The position numbers and the translations under genes are program-made. This document shows positions 22,590 through 35,075 of a stretch of DNA of 64,000 bases, in pieces. Where the stretch lies: contig JAFFJZ010000007.1 in assembly GCA_018340375.1 (NCBI GenBank), positions 25,270,001-25,334,000 on the forward strand, written 5' to 3'. Every line of letters starts with the position of its first letter. The first letter of the stretch is position 1. The notes below the pieces were generated by a model. The model worked only from the letters and a program-made list of their open reading frames with translations, was not told the DNA's origin and did no database searches. Source of the stretch: Gonatopus flavifemur (Eukaryota > Arthropoda > Insecta > Hymenoptera > Dryinidae).

Positions 22590-25500
22590 AAAGCCAATTT
22601 ACCAGCAGGGTAAGGTGAAGTATAGATGAGAATATGCGCGTGGTGTCACTTACGATTTATCAGTAGACTTTTTAATAACAGAAGGAAAAGAAAGAAAAAG
22701 GGTGGAGTGACTTCTTTCACGCCTCGAGTCTCGGAACAAATAGCTTGTGAAATTCTCAAGTCAACGAGGTAAGCACGGATAAGAAGAAAGAAATAAATGT
22801 GACCAATGTCTAGAACATGTATATATATACATACTATGTATCAGCGACGAGAACACGGCTACTTTTAGTGGCACGTCCATGAACGATCAATCAGACTCGT
22901 TCTCTTCGCCAGGCTTCGAGCTTGAACTAAAACACAAAACCGTTATATTGTTGTTTAATAGATGCACGAGATCAACCGAATACTAAGCTGAAAGAGAGAG
23001 TTGAAACATAGCCGAAGAATATTGTTCGGGTTTACCTCATTAAGAATTCACACTTTTCAAAGAGGTGTGAGAGAATGAAAAGAAACCATGACCAAAAGAC
23101 ATTAACTATTCTGTCAGCTTTCATTCACTCACCCGACGTTTAGTGATTAGAACTGGGCATACGTCACAAAACATATAGAATAAACCATATTTACTCATTT
23201 CGTGCGAATTTTGCATCAAATTTCAACATCGCACAAGAACTCCCACCCTTTCATTACACCAATTTCAAAAACATATTTACAATTCGCAAGAGAGCATGAT
23301 TGATATCAATTATAATTTGATCGTAAAATAATTTTGAACGAAAGAACGAAAAATACTCTGTGAGTGACAGGGCATGGAAAGGAAAAATAAAAAATTGGAA
23401 ATTTACTCGCGACAGTTTATCCCGGACCTCGTGTGGATGTAAAAGTCCTGTTCTGTAATTTTCATGCGTGGAAAAACAATATGTAAACGACGTTGAGAGA
23501 ATTACCAAGACGAAAATTGATAAAGCGCCAGATATAATCCCTTTGTAAAAAATTCCATTAGTCCACTCGACTGTTGTGTATCAACGATAAATATAGGGAT
23601 TGACAAATTTTTTTTAATCTTCATCTTTCATCATGGTTGATCTCTGCCCTGTGACGTACAAATCCACACGGCGTTTCCATTCTCGTGAAAATGAGATTTA
23701 ACATTACATTTCACGTACGCGGCACGGATACTGCAAGGTGCTGTCGTTATATTGCTTTTATCGAGAAAGAGAATATTTTTGCCTCAAGTTTTTGTTTAGT
23801 TTTGTACGAAAGATTTGATATTACTTTCCCGTTTCTCCATCGAATATGTATAAAAAGTAAAGAAGTGTGAAATTGAATGTCACCCTGCAGTCAGGTTATG
23901 GGGAATACGGTAGGGGGCAAACGGTAGTCTCACGATGTTAATGCTAAGGGCTGTAAAATTCTTGGAGTTGATTATCGGTTGCAACTAAGTCTAATAAAAT
24001 TCAGGAACTATCCACGTGGACACGTACGTACGTATGTTTACACACCAAACTAGGCGATGACGACGTTCCCAAGAGACGCCGATTCATTACCGGCTCTGAA
24101 TAAATGATTACACGCGCGGTCGGCATTCGAAGATCTTCATCCCTTACGTATATGTGTTTCCAGGAAAGTGATTATTCCTTCGTCGAATGTGTCGTGTGGT
24201 CCTGTTTTCGAGGAAATCGACCCCAAAGGACGTCCTGTATCTTGGCATCCACTCTCTTCCTCTTGGGTCACCATGTATCTTCTTCAAAATGCATCATTGA
24301 TGATCAGGACTTCGAGACATCGAAGCCTGTGTTTTTCATTCGAGACGAAACAGAGCATTTCTCTTCCAAGTCAATGGGTATCGCTGGAGTTTCTATAGAT
24401 TAATCGTTTTGATCACGATAACGCGAGGCTGAATAGCTTAAAATCATTTTGAAGGAGAAAATTACATCTCTCAATTGATACTTGAGTTGAGATTAAATAA
24501 CTCCTCTTTGGGAGGAAACGAAGACATATCTTTCGATCTTTCGTGCCTATCATCTAGATAGGAATAGAGAATACTTGGACCACGTAGTCGTCGTAACTTA
24601 GTTTTCGAACGGATCGACGTCTCCTAGGAATACTTTATGCGTAAATGTACCTCCGGTACACGTCATTTCGGTCCACGGAGGAACGAGAAACGTAGCCGGG
24701 ATCCTCTTCGGAGAGATGGGGAAGGTGGTATGGTATGGCGTGGTTAAATATTCTGTGCGTCGTGTTGAGCCGACTGCATTGGTGGTGGCAGGGGCAGAGG
24801 CTACAAGAACGGGAGCGACGGTATTGGTCTTGCGACATCGAAAGGAAGAAAGAAAAAAAATTGAAGGAGGGTGAGGATTCAAAGCTTGAGAAGTGGAAGA
24901 GAAACGGGAAAAGATATATCCTAGTGTGTAGTACAACTCTCTTTACTGGGGAATAAGCATATACGCGGGAGGAAGATAATCGTATAAGGATCGAGAGAAG
25001 GTATCAACTTTTGATCCAATGGTATCATGGCGTCCACGATACTCTTCTCTTATTTCTTCTGTTTCCCGTCTCAAGTGAGTCCTTCTTCCGCGAATGCGCG
25101 AAAGTCGACATTCAAACGTCTCTAACTCGATATAAGTGGCTAGCAATTCCCCAAGGCACTCTTCGATACCAGAAAAAGGGAGGTTAGAGGGAAGGACACT
25201 TTTTTCACCCCTTCTACCATCTTGTCGAACGTAAGCATCCCACTTCAACCCGATTCTACGGAGTTTTGAATTGAATTTGCATCTCGTTTCGTCGATTCGG
25301 TCACAACCCCTTCTTGTCTTTGTATTTTCATTTGCTACTCGAATTGTCGTCTCTTTTATTTTCCATTTCTATTTGCACTCAGCTTGATCAAGTATTATCG
25401 TACGGTAGGTGAAAAATATATTGAAAGACGTTGAGGAAACATGCAACGTCAAATGTTTTACAAGATGGTTTTATCAAATTTCCAGTAAAACTGTTTACAT

Positions 25501-26750
25501 GAATAGTCGTGAATTGATAAGAGATATTCGTATGAAAACTCATATTATGTTTGAAAATTGAATTCCATGTGAGATGAGTAATTTTGTACAGTGATGTCTC
25601 AAAAAATAATCGAGCATAATTTTCTTATATCAAATGTGTGGGAATTTTATATAATTTGTTCAAAATTACTTCGTTTTAGACCATAAGACAAGTGAGTCTC
25701 CTAATTTTGCAAATCTATTGAATCCCATTGATCAATGAGATTCAATACAAACTTTATAGCGGTGAATCCCCTTGAAACCAGTTAAATTAATGTGATTCAA
25801 TGACAATTCCATAGGTTTGAATGACTTTTTTTACCAGAGTTGTATTGTATCTTCTTAAGTAATGAAATTTTCAATTAATTTTCAAGAGGGATTTCACAAG
25901 ATATTTCTTGATATAAACTCATGGAATTTGGATGAAAACGGAACGTCCCAGATAGCACTGAATTTGCGAAGAATTCTTCAAGAATTCCTTTTCAAATTCA
26001 GAGTGTTGAAACGATTCTTCGAGAATTCATCGACGAACTTCGTGCTATAGATATGAAACAAATGCGATAACAATTAACAAAATATGTGACGAATCTTGTG
26101 ATAAATAGGGGGAGAATATTTAGACAAAAATTATATATAACTTATATACAAACTCTATACATCATTTTGGCAATGTTTCCACTTAGGATCGCTCGAAAGA
26201 TTTCCAATTCTTATCGATAATACGAAGCTGAGAGAATCAAGGGAAGCAAAGATAGGAATCAGTTATCAATCGAAAGCGAATAATTCACAAAGGGGAATAA
26301 GAGTTCGATGAAAGTATGTTACCTAAAGAACATGGTAATGATATCTACTTTATCTACAGCGCAATTCTGGTTTGAAAATTGATTACAGAAAAAAGTAGGA
26401 ATCTACTGTAGAACATTCAGAAATTTACAGATGTATTTTACCGACGATATTGGTGTAGTTTGAAATTGTTCAAGTTTTGGGTTTAAATATTGATCCCTTA
26501 CTCGATTCTGTAGGCGCAATCCTAGAGTTGTTCTTTGAATTGAAGTGAGAAATTCACTAACTAATCTCGTTTTGGAAGATCCAAAAAGAGGAATTTTCAA
26601 TTTAGAGGTTCCATTTGAAGTTATTTTTCATCATAAGTATGGAAAGTATTTATTCATAGTAATTCAAGCAATATTAAATTCACCAAACTTTTGAAAACAG
26701 TAATGGTTTGAATTCTACCATGGAAACAGGAAAATGAAATAAATTATTAG
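22590..26750. other. Repeat-poor region without an assigned gene
   Basis: 22590-25400 is less AT-rich and largely free of foldback words; 25400-26750 is plain AT-rich DNA with a few GATTCAATGAG words near 25720-25830. Several ORFs of 60-112 codons (for example 24104-24403 forward, 24598-24936 and 24943-25248 reverse) overlap on opposite strands with no family motif. It could hold regulatory DNA, a non-coding RNA or exons of a long gene; nothing decides between these. Confidence 0.4.
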
Positions 26751-26759
26751 TAGCCCTTT

Positions 26760-27620
26760 GTGGGAATATCTCTACGCCAAACTATGTCGAAAACTACGAG
26801 GAATTGCGTCAATTTACGCTACGCTACATGGCATAGAATTACGTGACTGGGCGCATAGATAAAATTACATACTCTTGTTCCAGAACTATAGGAAATTACA
26901 GCGAAAAAGTAGAAATACGTAATTCAGTCAAGAAACCAAAATGATAATTATTTAATTAGGTAGAACTGCATGAAAGCTAAGAATTTCTACGGATTTTGAC
27001 ATATCAACATTCTGTTTCAGCGCAGTTTTTCGTAGAAGTACGTATTTTCTACACATTTCTACATCTTTCTACACATTGATACATCTTTTTGAGTAACAGT
27101 CGCTGGATTATACCATCGCCCGTACACGGAGGAAAGAGATCTCCAAAAAATGGTAATGTTCGCTGTCATACGTAGCACAGTTGCCCCCGATATGTGAAAT
27201 AGTGAATTATATCACGTCGCATTTTGATTTGTAGGCACATAAAATTCAAATTCAGCGATGAAAATTACAGAAATTGCTAATCCTCATAGTAATTCACAAA
27301 GATATTACGTGGCATTGCACTTTGTAATACTTTATATCACATAATCAGTAAGTTACATAGCTCATTCTACTGATTATGTGATATAAAGTATTACAAAGTG
27401 CAATGCCACGTAATATCTTTGTGAATTACTATGAGGATTAGCAATTTCTACAGCAGTATTAAATAGTGAACTCTGTCATTTTCCAAAAAGGCACTTTTCT
27501 GCGTGTAGAAGTTTTATGCCATTCTACCTATTTCCACATATTGTAGTCAAACTATTGAATATAGATTGGCATATTTTGGCGTAGAAATACGTAGAGTACT
27601 ATGCATTTTTACGAAACACT
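26760..27620. repeat. Island of GTAGAAATACGTAG words
   Basis: Words of the form CTACGTATTTCTAC/GTAGAAATACGTA and TTCTACACATTTCTACA occur in both orientations. A TACACGGAGGAAAGAG motif at 27123 suggests an internal insertion, and a perfect hairpin lies at 27271-27447. Confidence 0.65.
27271..27447. repeat. Perfect 80-bp inverted repeat with 17-nt loop
   Basis: 27271-27350 and 27368-27447 are exact reverse complements, checked base by base; the loop is 27351-27367. The surrounding repeats are diverged, so this pair must be young or kept identical. A transcript would be a fully paired long hairpin. Confidence 0.95.
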
Positions 27621-27745
27621 ATGATCCTTCGTAAGTTCCATCAATTCCCTTTTTATTACTCAGTGACCTGCACTTTGGCGTACGAACTTTTATATTTTAT
27701 GCCATTATATATATTTGTACTTTGTAAATTCGAATCAGAAAGAAC

Positions 27746-28100
27746 TACTGAGAATCAGTGAATTTCACCGGCAAATCCGTGCTAAGTCGTCCACTGATTC
27801 CCCTGGTTGAAAGAATTCATTGAATCTGATGAGTGAAATTTCATGGGATTTGGTCAGAACATTTTACAAGATTCAATCAGATTTGGCAAGATTCAATCAG
27901 AATCACATTGAAAATAATGCATTCATCTGATTGAATCTCATTGGAAAAAGTTGAATAGGATTTGGTTAGAATATTGTACAGTATTTAATGGGATTTGGCA
28001 AGAATCAATGAGATTTGGCGAGAATCAATGGATTTTTTTAACCAGGGTCGACCAGTGGCGGACTTGACGCCGATTCTAAGTGGAATCCACTGACTCTCAG
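27746..28100. repeat. Outer foldback split by a CCCTGGTT element
   Basis: TACTGAGAATCAGTGAATTTC at about 27747 is complementary to GGAATCCACTGACTCTCAGTA ending about 28102, with further pairing inward. The element 27800-28047 sits between the arms. Confidence 0.6.
27800..28047. mobile_element. Foldback element, CCCTGGTTGAAAGAATTC termini, GATTCAATGAGATTTGG words
   Basis: Ends CCCCTGGTTGAAAGAATTC and GATTTTTTTAACCAGGG are complementary. The interior consists of TTCAATCAGATTTGGCAAGA-type units in both orientations. It shares termini and vocabulary with 40242-40477. Confidence 0.75.
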
Positions 28101-28115
28101 TACGTTTCATTGATT

Positions 28116-29209
28116 CCCCTGGTGAAAAAATCTTTCTGAATCTCTCTGAAAATTTCACGTTCAAGAGAGATTCGGAAAGAATCAGAGAAATTCAGAGCAA
28201 TTCAGCGTGGTTCAGAGGATTTCAGAGACTAGTGGATTGAGAGAACTTGTGCTTTGAATTTTTCAGAAGGATTCAGAAAAATTCAAAGGAACTCAGAGAG
28301 ATGCAGGGAAATTCTGGGAAATTCAGACAGGAACAAATTCAGTGAAATTCTTGGTCCTGCATTTCAAAGGCGTTCAAGGAGTGTCAGACGCTTTCAGAGA
28401 TAAATGAATTCAAAAAGATTGTGCGTAGAACTTTTCAGAAATATTCAGAGTAATTCAGAGAGACTCAGAGGAATTCAAAGAAATTCAGAGAGGAATTAAT
28501 TCAGCTAAATTTTTGGTTCAGGATTCCAGAGATATTCAGGGAGTGTCAGAGACTCACAGAGACAGGTGAATTAGGAAAAATCGTGCGTGGGATTTTTCAG
28601 AAAGATTCAGAGAGATTCAGCGGAATTCAGAGAGATGCGGGGGAAGTCTGGGAAATTCAGAGAGGAATAAATTCAGTAAAATCTTGGTCCTGCATTTCAG
28701 AGGCTTTCTGGAAGTTTTAGAGACTTCCAGAGACAGATACATCAAGAAAAATTGTGCGTGGAACTTGTTATAAATATTCAGAGGAATTTAGAAAGATTCA
28801 GAGTAATCCAGAGAGATTCAGAGAAATTCAGAGGAAGCTTTGAAATCTGAATACATTAAATTCCGGGATATTTAGAGGAATTCAGAGAAATTCAGAGAAA
28901 TTCAGAGAAATTCAGAGGAATTTAGAGGAAGCTTTGAAATCTGAATACATTAGATTCCGGGAGATTTAGAGAAATTTAGAGGTATGCAGGTAAATTCAGA
29001 GGGAGCTTTGAAATTTAAATATATAAAATTCTGAGGGATTCAGTGATATGCGGAGAGATTCAGAGAAAGTTCAAGAATTCAGAACGTATCACTATCGGAA
29101 AAGTCTCTAACTTCCTCTGAATTACTCTGAATTTCTCTGCAATTTGTCCCAAAATATAGAGAGATTCAGAGAAATTCAGAGAGATTCAGAGAGATTTTTT
29201 TTACCAGGG
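28116..29209. mobile_element. 1.1-kb satellite-bearing element with CCCCTGGTGAAAAAA termini
   Basis: Ends CCCCTGGTGAAAAAA and TTTTTTTTACCAGGG are complementary. Inside are four diverged units of about 165-185 bp marked by ATTGTGCGTAGAACTTTTCA (about 28232, 28415, 28578, 28749). Three shorter units of about 80-90 bp marked by GGAAGCTTTGAAATCTGAAT follow. All are embedded in ATTCAGAGAGATTCAGAG words. The long unit is the reverse complement of the array at 447-914. Confidence 0.8.
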
Positions 29210-32200
29210 TCGGATTCATAGGTTACATACGTCGCACAATTCCGTTCCGAGTATCGAATGTAGATTGGCATACTTTGACGAGAATACTATAAATTTCAAT
29301 TCCTTCGGAATGGAACGCAAGCTCATAATGCCCTGAAGAAGTCAGCTGTAATGATGCGAAACGTTGGCAACCAACCGATGCAAGACGCGGCTTCACTCGG
29401 AAGCTCAAAATTCATTTAATTCCACCTTGAAATAGTTTAACATACATCAAAATTCAAATAACGCGCCATATTGGTCTATCGATACGGAAGATGTACAGAT
29501 ATGGTACGTCATCGTGCTATCATCTTTCACCGGAATTGGGGTCTCCACTGTCGATATCCTCTGAAATTTCAAATTTAAATTATTTATATTCGATATAAAT
29601 ACGCAAATCAATTCAGCATGCAGCTCTTTGATTTTTACCTTGTCGATCGATATAGTTTTTGAACGATAATTTGTTATCTAATATCATCCTTGAGAATTGA
29701 ACTTGCGACTCATCGTGAAGTTTCTATGGTCATTATCATGTTTTCATCGCCCAAGCCTTGTTATCGGTAGAAAAATGTGTCTGAAAAATTCTGTAATCTC
29801 AGAGATATTGTCAGATTTTTAGAAAAATGTTTGAATTGAAGATAGTTAAAAGCTGTTTTTTGTGTACCATGGGCTGAATTAGAGTAATCAGTAATTTTTT
29901 TCAACATATTTTATTCAACTTCATTATATTTTTGATCACAATAAAATATATATATATGTATATAATTTAACCATTAATTTCCCTAAATTTCAATAACTAC
30001 TAGATTTGTTCACTCTTCATTAAGCTTTACCTATCCTGTAGAAAAGATCTTATAAAAACTGATACGTGAAATCTGTGAGACTTTATGTGGTTTTATATGA
30101 ATATTTGTCCAAGGATTTATGAGATTCTATAATACCCTTACGAGAATTATTGAGCATTAAATTGGATTCAATCAGGCTTTACATACAAATCATCGTAGAA
30201 AATCTCATCAAGACGTATAAACTGAAAATTCTTCATGAGATGTTGATATATTTTGGTCTGTAAATCTATCAGAATGTATCAGCACCTATTAGACTTTTTC
30301 AACAGGGTACAACAAAGGACAATGATAAGATATCTTTTACATAATAAATTGAGAAAAGATGTAATATTCTTAAAAGTCCTTGATTCTGATGAAAGATACT
30401 TACAGAAAAATTCAAAACTCATTGAGAAACAAAAAATGAACAAATCTTTAAATTATTCGAATCGAAGTGTTGAATATTGCACGTCATTCATAGCCAGAAT
30501 ATTTATACCCTTGAAAACATGAGAAAAGAAATATATCAAATAGAATGTAAAGTAGCGGAAGATAAACAATACCTTGACAAAAATTGATAAATATATTTTT
30601 TTGCTTTTTGTTACAGGCAGTGAAAACGCTTTACCGTTATATTTTAAGATCACAAGCCCTGATACTAAAGGATATCAGTTTTTATTATTGAATCTTTGAT
30701 TCCGACGAATATTATTTGCTCTGTTTGGAACTAAGCCATCGTTATAAAGATTAAATAATTCCAATGGATTTACGTACTTGAGATTCTTTGTAAAACACAT
30801 TTTGTTTCATCACAGTACTGATAAGGTTTCCAAGGCTGAATTTATAATAATGCTAGTTAGATTCCAGATATTATGCTGTATTTTTTCTTCTGTTGTTTGT
30901 TGTATTAAAATTAGAAAATGACACGTCATGTTGCACACAAAATGGCAAATTTCATGTTTGATTTTGAATTTTTTCAAACAGCATAGAATTCAATAGAATC
31001 TATTGGGATCAGGGTTGGGTACGCATAATACGGTAGGTTTTATGCAAGGAATAATGTGCGCATAAAACTCATGCAGATAATGCAGATAACTAAAGGGGGT
31101 TTTCTGCATCATCTTTTTTAATGGTCAAGTTGGGTTATAATTTTAAAACTATGAATTGTTTACCATTTCAACACTCATAAATATCTATTCCATATATTCT
31201 GAATTTCGAATTTCAAGTCGGAATTAATTTCACAATGTTTTATGCATAATCTGCGCATAGTTAACGCATATTACTTATCGCACGCGCACAGAACCCATCC
31301 CTGATTGGGATATAATAGATTTTCGCAATAAAATACACCGAGAGGAATTTTTTAATACTTTACTAGCTAAAAGGTGAGTGAGGAAGTTGTTTTTGTATAA
31401 AATATATCCGTTCAATAACATATTCAAGATTGAACAAATAGTCGATCAATTCGTTTCTTTTTAAACTTGAATAAACATTGTACAAATATAGGAAAATGTA
31501 ATAATTCCTTCAAAACTGAGAGGCGATTATTGAAAATTGATTTTTCATCTGTGAATTAAGAATATTGTGAAACTTTATATGAATATTTGTATGTCTACAA
31601 ATGAATTGTAAATTGAAAATTCGATCACTCTAGGGATTAATGATAAAAGAATGATATAAAAATGATGACACTATTTGGAATCTATAAAAACAAATCTATA
31701 AAACTACTTCATACTGCAAGGAATATAAATTTATTATAAGAACAAAGTTTCAATGTACTTGAAACTAGTATCTACAATGAATTTCAATGTGATGATTTTG
31801 AAGTCTGTTTTTTATCGCTACCTTGATAAGATCCAATAATTCATCAACGTTTTATAAACATGATACATCCGATGTTATTCGTTTCTTATACGGACACGTA
31901 TATTTTTACAGAATTTATAAATTAATTATGTTGACAGCAAACAGAAGTACAAATTACTCTGTGCGAGTTTAATTTAATTTTACATTTTACATGGAGATCT
32001 AGTTTCAAGTATATGACTTTTAAGAAGACTCTTCAGTCAAAATCTTCGCAAAATGAACAATTTTTAGGCATTCAAATATGAAACTGAGTTCAAGAACTTT
32101 TTGCTTTGGAAATGTTGTATAAACATTGCTGAAGATACGAACGAAAACTGTTCATTGTTTCGAATATTGCAACTGGAGAGTCCTTTTAAGGAACTCAAAG

Positions 32201-33339
32201 TATTTCACTTTATGTGTATTCCTACACTTCAAAATTGATATTTTACATATTTAATAATTGCTAGTACTTCAAGTTCCTTAAATCACATTATTCGTCTATT
32301 ATATATTCTATTTATTTAATGTTATGTATTCTAATCTTTGCAAAATAATTCTGGAACTCTGATGATTATCCCTGAGATGTTTGCTCATATTATTATTCAC
32401 ATCTTCCTACGTATTATCCGTTTGTTAAATTATTTCTATGGGTCCCTAATAAAAATGCGAATCTAAGTACTCTATTAAAACTCTTGATGATAACAAATTC
32501 GTAAATCTAATCCTGAAGCTGGTAGCCAGTTTACTAAAGATGTATCAATGTCATAATAGCATATGGGTTTCTGATTTATGGCTGCCAGTTTCAGTTCTAT
32601 AGTTTACGGTTGAATGCAAAGCTTCTTCTCTTTTAAAAATTTATACAAGTAACAAATTTGAATTTTTAAATAAATCCATTCACATATAATATCGGTTTTC
32701 GCGTATCGTTTTATAATACAACTTGAGGAACTGATATAGACATATTTACATGAATAAATTGGTTTACCGCTGATTACATTACAAACAATTTTTGCACCAA
32801 ACTTGTCTGGTACAAGAATACCTTCATTTTGAAAATCATAAACGTCAATTGATATTAAATTTAAAAGATTGTGTATGCAACGCGTTTTCAAATAAATACA
32901 ATAAGAAAATAACTGCACACATTCTGAAGATTAAAATTCATAATTTATCATAATAGAAATAAATCAAGCCAAAACAACAAAATTATAAACTATATAACAT
33001 CATTGAAGCTTTTCAATTTTTCATCAAAAGTAACTGAAACCTTGAACTGTACTGAATTACAGTTATTTTTTAAGTACTATCAAGAAAAAATATTTCAATC
33101 TTTTGTAATCAATTGATTTTATCTAAATTCGTATAACATTCTCTCTCTTAAATATGCATAGATCAAACGCACAATTTACCCAATCACAAATCTCGTTCTT
33201 ATTTTTATAATAAAACATTGGATCCATATTATTTACTCGAGCATGAATTCTCTTTGTCCTTTTGACTGATATAAAAATAAACAATTTCACGTCTAGCATT
33301 GATATACAATTTGTTATTGATCACCTATCCAAACAAATT
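29210..33339. other. AT-rich intergenic region downstream of the riboflavin transporter
   Basis: Apart from one hAT-type MITE (31010-31303) I see no gene or clear element. The short ORFs here (60-104 codons) have no motif. Confidence 0.5.
31010..31303. mobile_element. 294-bp hAT-type MITE with 8-bp target duplication
   Basis: ATTGGGAT is duplicated exactly at 31002-31009 and 31304-31311. Ends are CAGGGTTGGGTACGCAT and GAACCCATCCCTG. The interior has TGCGCATA/TATGCATAA words in both orientations. Confidence 0.92.
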
Positions 33340-34762
33340 TCATGAATTTCCTGTCAATGCGGAACACGGAGAGTAAGGTTGGAAAATATTTGCATAATTG
33401 ACTAAAGCGAAAGTAGTCATAGCTCCTATCAAAGAACCAATTTGCGTGGCTACTCCGGTATAGTACAGACCTTTACCTGGATCAGGCCTAAAAACAGTAG
33501 TGATGCCCATTTTTATAAATCCTATCAAACCGCTGACTAATATCCAAGCTACTATGACTAGAGTTTCACCTATCCATGTGTTTTGAAGAGGCGGGTTTGA
33601 TGATTTTATAGCCAAATAATAAATAAAACTTGAGAGGATGAACACTAAGCCTACAAGACTCGAGAGAAACTTCGTATTTGGAGTTTTGATGAAAAAACCT
33701 AAGCACATTGCTAAAGGACTTGCCATGGAAGCTAACGTAACCGTCAAGTGGTAAGCTACATTTCCATATGGTAAACACGAATAGGATTGTATGCTAGGCA
33801 AGGTACCGTGTCCCAAAAAACAAATAATACCCACTATGGTTAAAAGATATGTATACATTCCTCTAGTCATTTTCCATCCTGAATTTGTTTTGTAACTCGG
33901 AGGAGCTCTGGTATCGGTTGGCAGGGCTTCCATACTCGAAGGAAGTTTCACTCTTTCTCCAAGAGCCACATTTAACGTATTTAAACCGACAAATGCTAGA
34001 AAACTCAAAAATAGTAGAGTTCCAATAATGATGAAGAAAACTTCAGAAGTGAATCTCGGTTCTGGATAAGATAAGGTATATTTCAGTTCACTAGACCCTG
34101 GTTTGGTTACATTGACACAGGTCGGATTCCCACCAACTCCTTGAATCAATGCTAAAACACTTGGTACAAATCCGCTCAATCCTTCACCCACCAGATAAGA
34201 TACTATATAAATTTCTCTATAATTTCTCATGTATGGCATGAAAAGCACTGAACTGGTACATCCAACCACAGCTGTTACGAGCATCAAAGACAAAAGGGCA
34301 GTCGAATGTTCACTACCGAATATAGTGGATGTCTTCTTATATACACTGGATAATACTAATGTTGATGCTGCAGCCGCAGCTAGGAGAACGTACGTAATCA
34401 ACTTATCGTGTGCCCATTCCGTGTACCTAAAAGTACAAGGATATGCATTATTTGGTATAGATTGAATGATAAGCATAGTAAAAGTCTTACTTGATGTGCA
34501 GGGTGTACAGTATCGGACCCAAATTAGCAAACTGTACAAGCATAACCATGTATGCTGGAAGATTCCATCCTTCCGGAGCATTAATCACTAACAGAGGTAG
34601 TTGAACATAAATACCATTGACCCCAATCCAAGCTCCAAGTCCAAACATCAACGCGAGAACATCAACGATGATTCTGCGATTACTAAACTTTTGAGACAGC
34701 ATGTTTTCATAATTCCTTGCACTTTGCAGAACACAATTCGACGATAAAATTTCTTCACTCAT
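33340..34762 (-). CDS. Riboflavin transporter (SLC52 family), two exons, complete
   Basis: Exon 1 is 34762-34491 and exon 2 is 34426-33340, joined by a 64-bp GT-AG intron (34490-34427, donor GTAAGA, acceptor TTTTAG). Together they give 452 codons plus TGA, the usual length for SLC52 proteins, which move vitamin B2 across the plasma membrane. Family features: near the N-terminus VDVLALMFGLGAWIGVNGIY, then QLPLLV...PEGWNLPAYMVML and NLGPILYTL, matching the conserved first helices. Later come CTSSVLFMPYM, GEGLSGFVPSVLALIQGVGG and about ten or eleven hydrophobic segments. The start is the only Met ahead of the conserved N-terminal helix. The gene is head to head with the one at 36707, leaving about 1.9 kb for both promoters. 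No lesions are seen. The number of paralogues cannot be judged here. Confidence 0.95.
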
Positions 34763-35042
34763 TACACATATTTTTCTCCTTTTTTAGCTTATTCCTAAGT
34801 AATCATTACCTAACTTAGGATCGAATTAACCTTGTTCAAATTTGAAGGTTAAAATTCGTACTTTAAACGTGCTCGATGAATTTCAGATTCAAATAAAATA
34901 GAAATAAAAATCATTTATAATTGTGCGGAAAAAATTTCATATTATGCAAGATTTCTTTGAATTTTGTGGAATAGAACTATTGTAAAATGATTCAAGGATT
35001 TACCAGTTCGATAACAATGTTTGAAAAATTTTATGATTATTG

Positions 35043-35075
<33 letters not shown>

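Noticed and set aside
24104..25248. Cluster of forward and reverse ORFs of about 70-112 codons
   Set aside because: They occur on both strands over the same bases, and none has a family motif or a convincing splice chain.
26760..29209. CRISPR-like regular repeats
   Set aside because: The word arrays are diverged, occur in both orientations and have irregular spacing. The host is a eukaryote.
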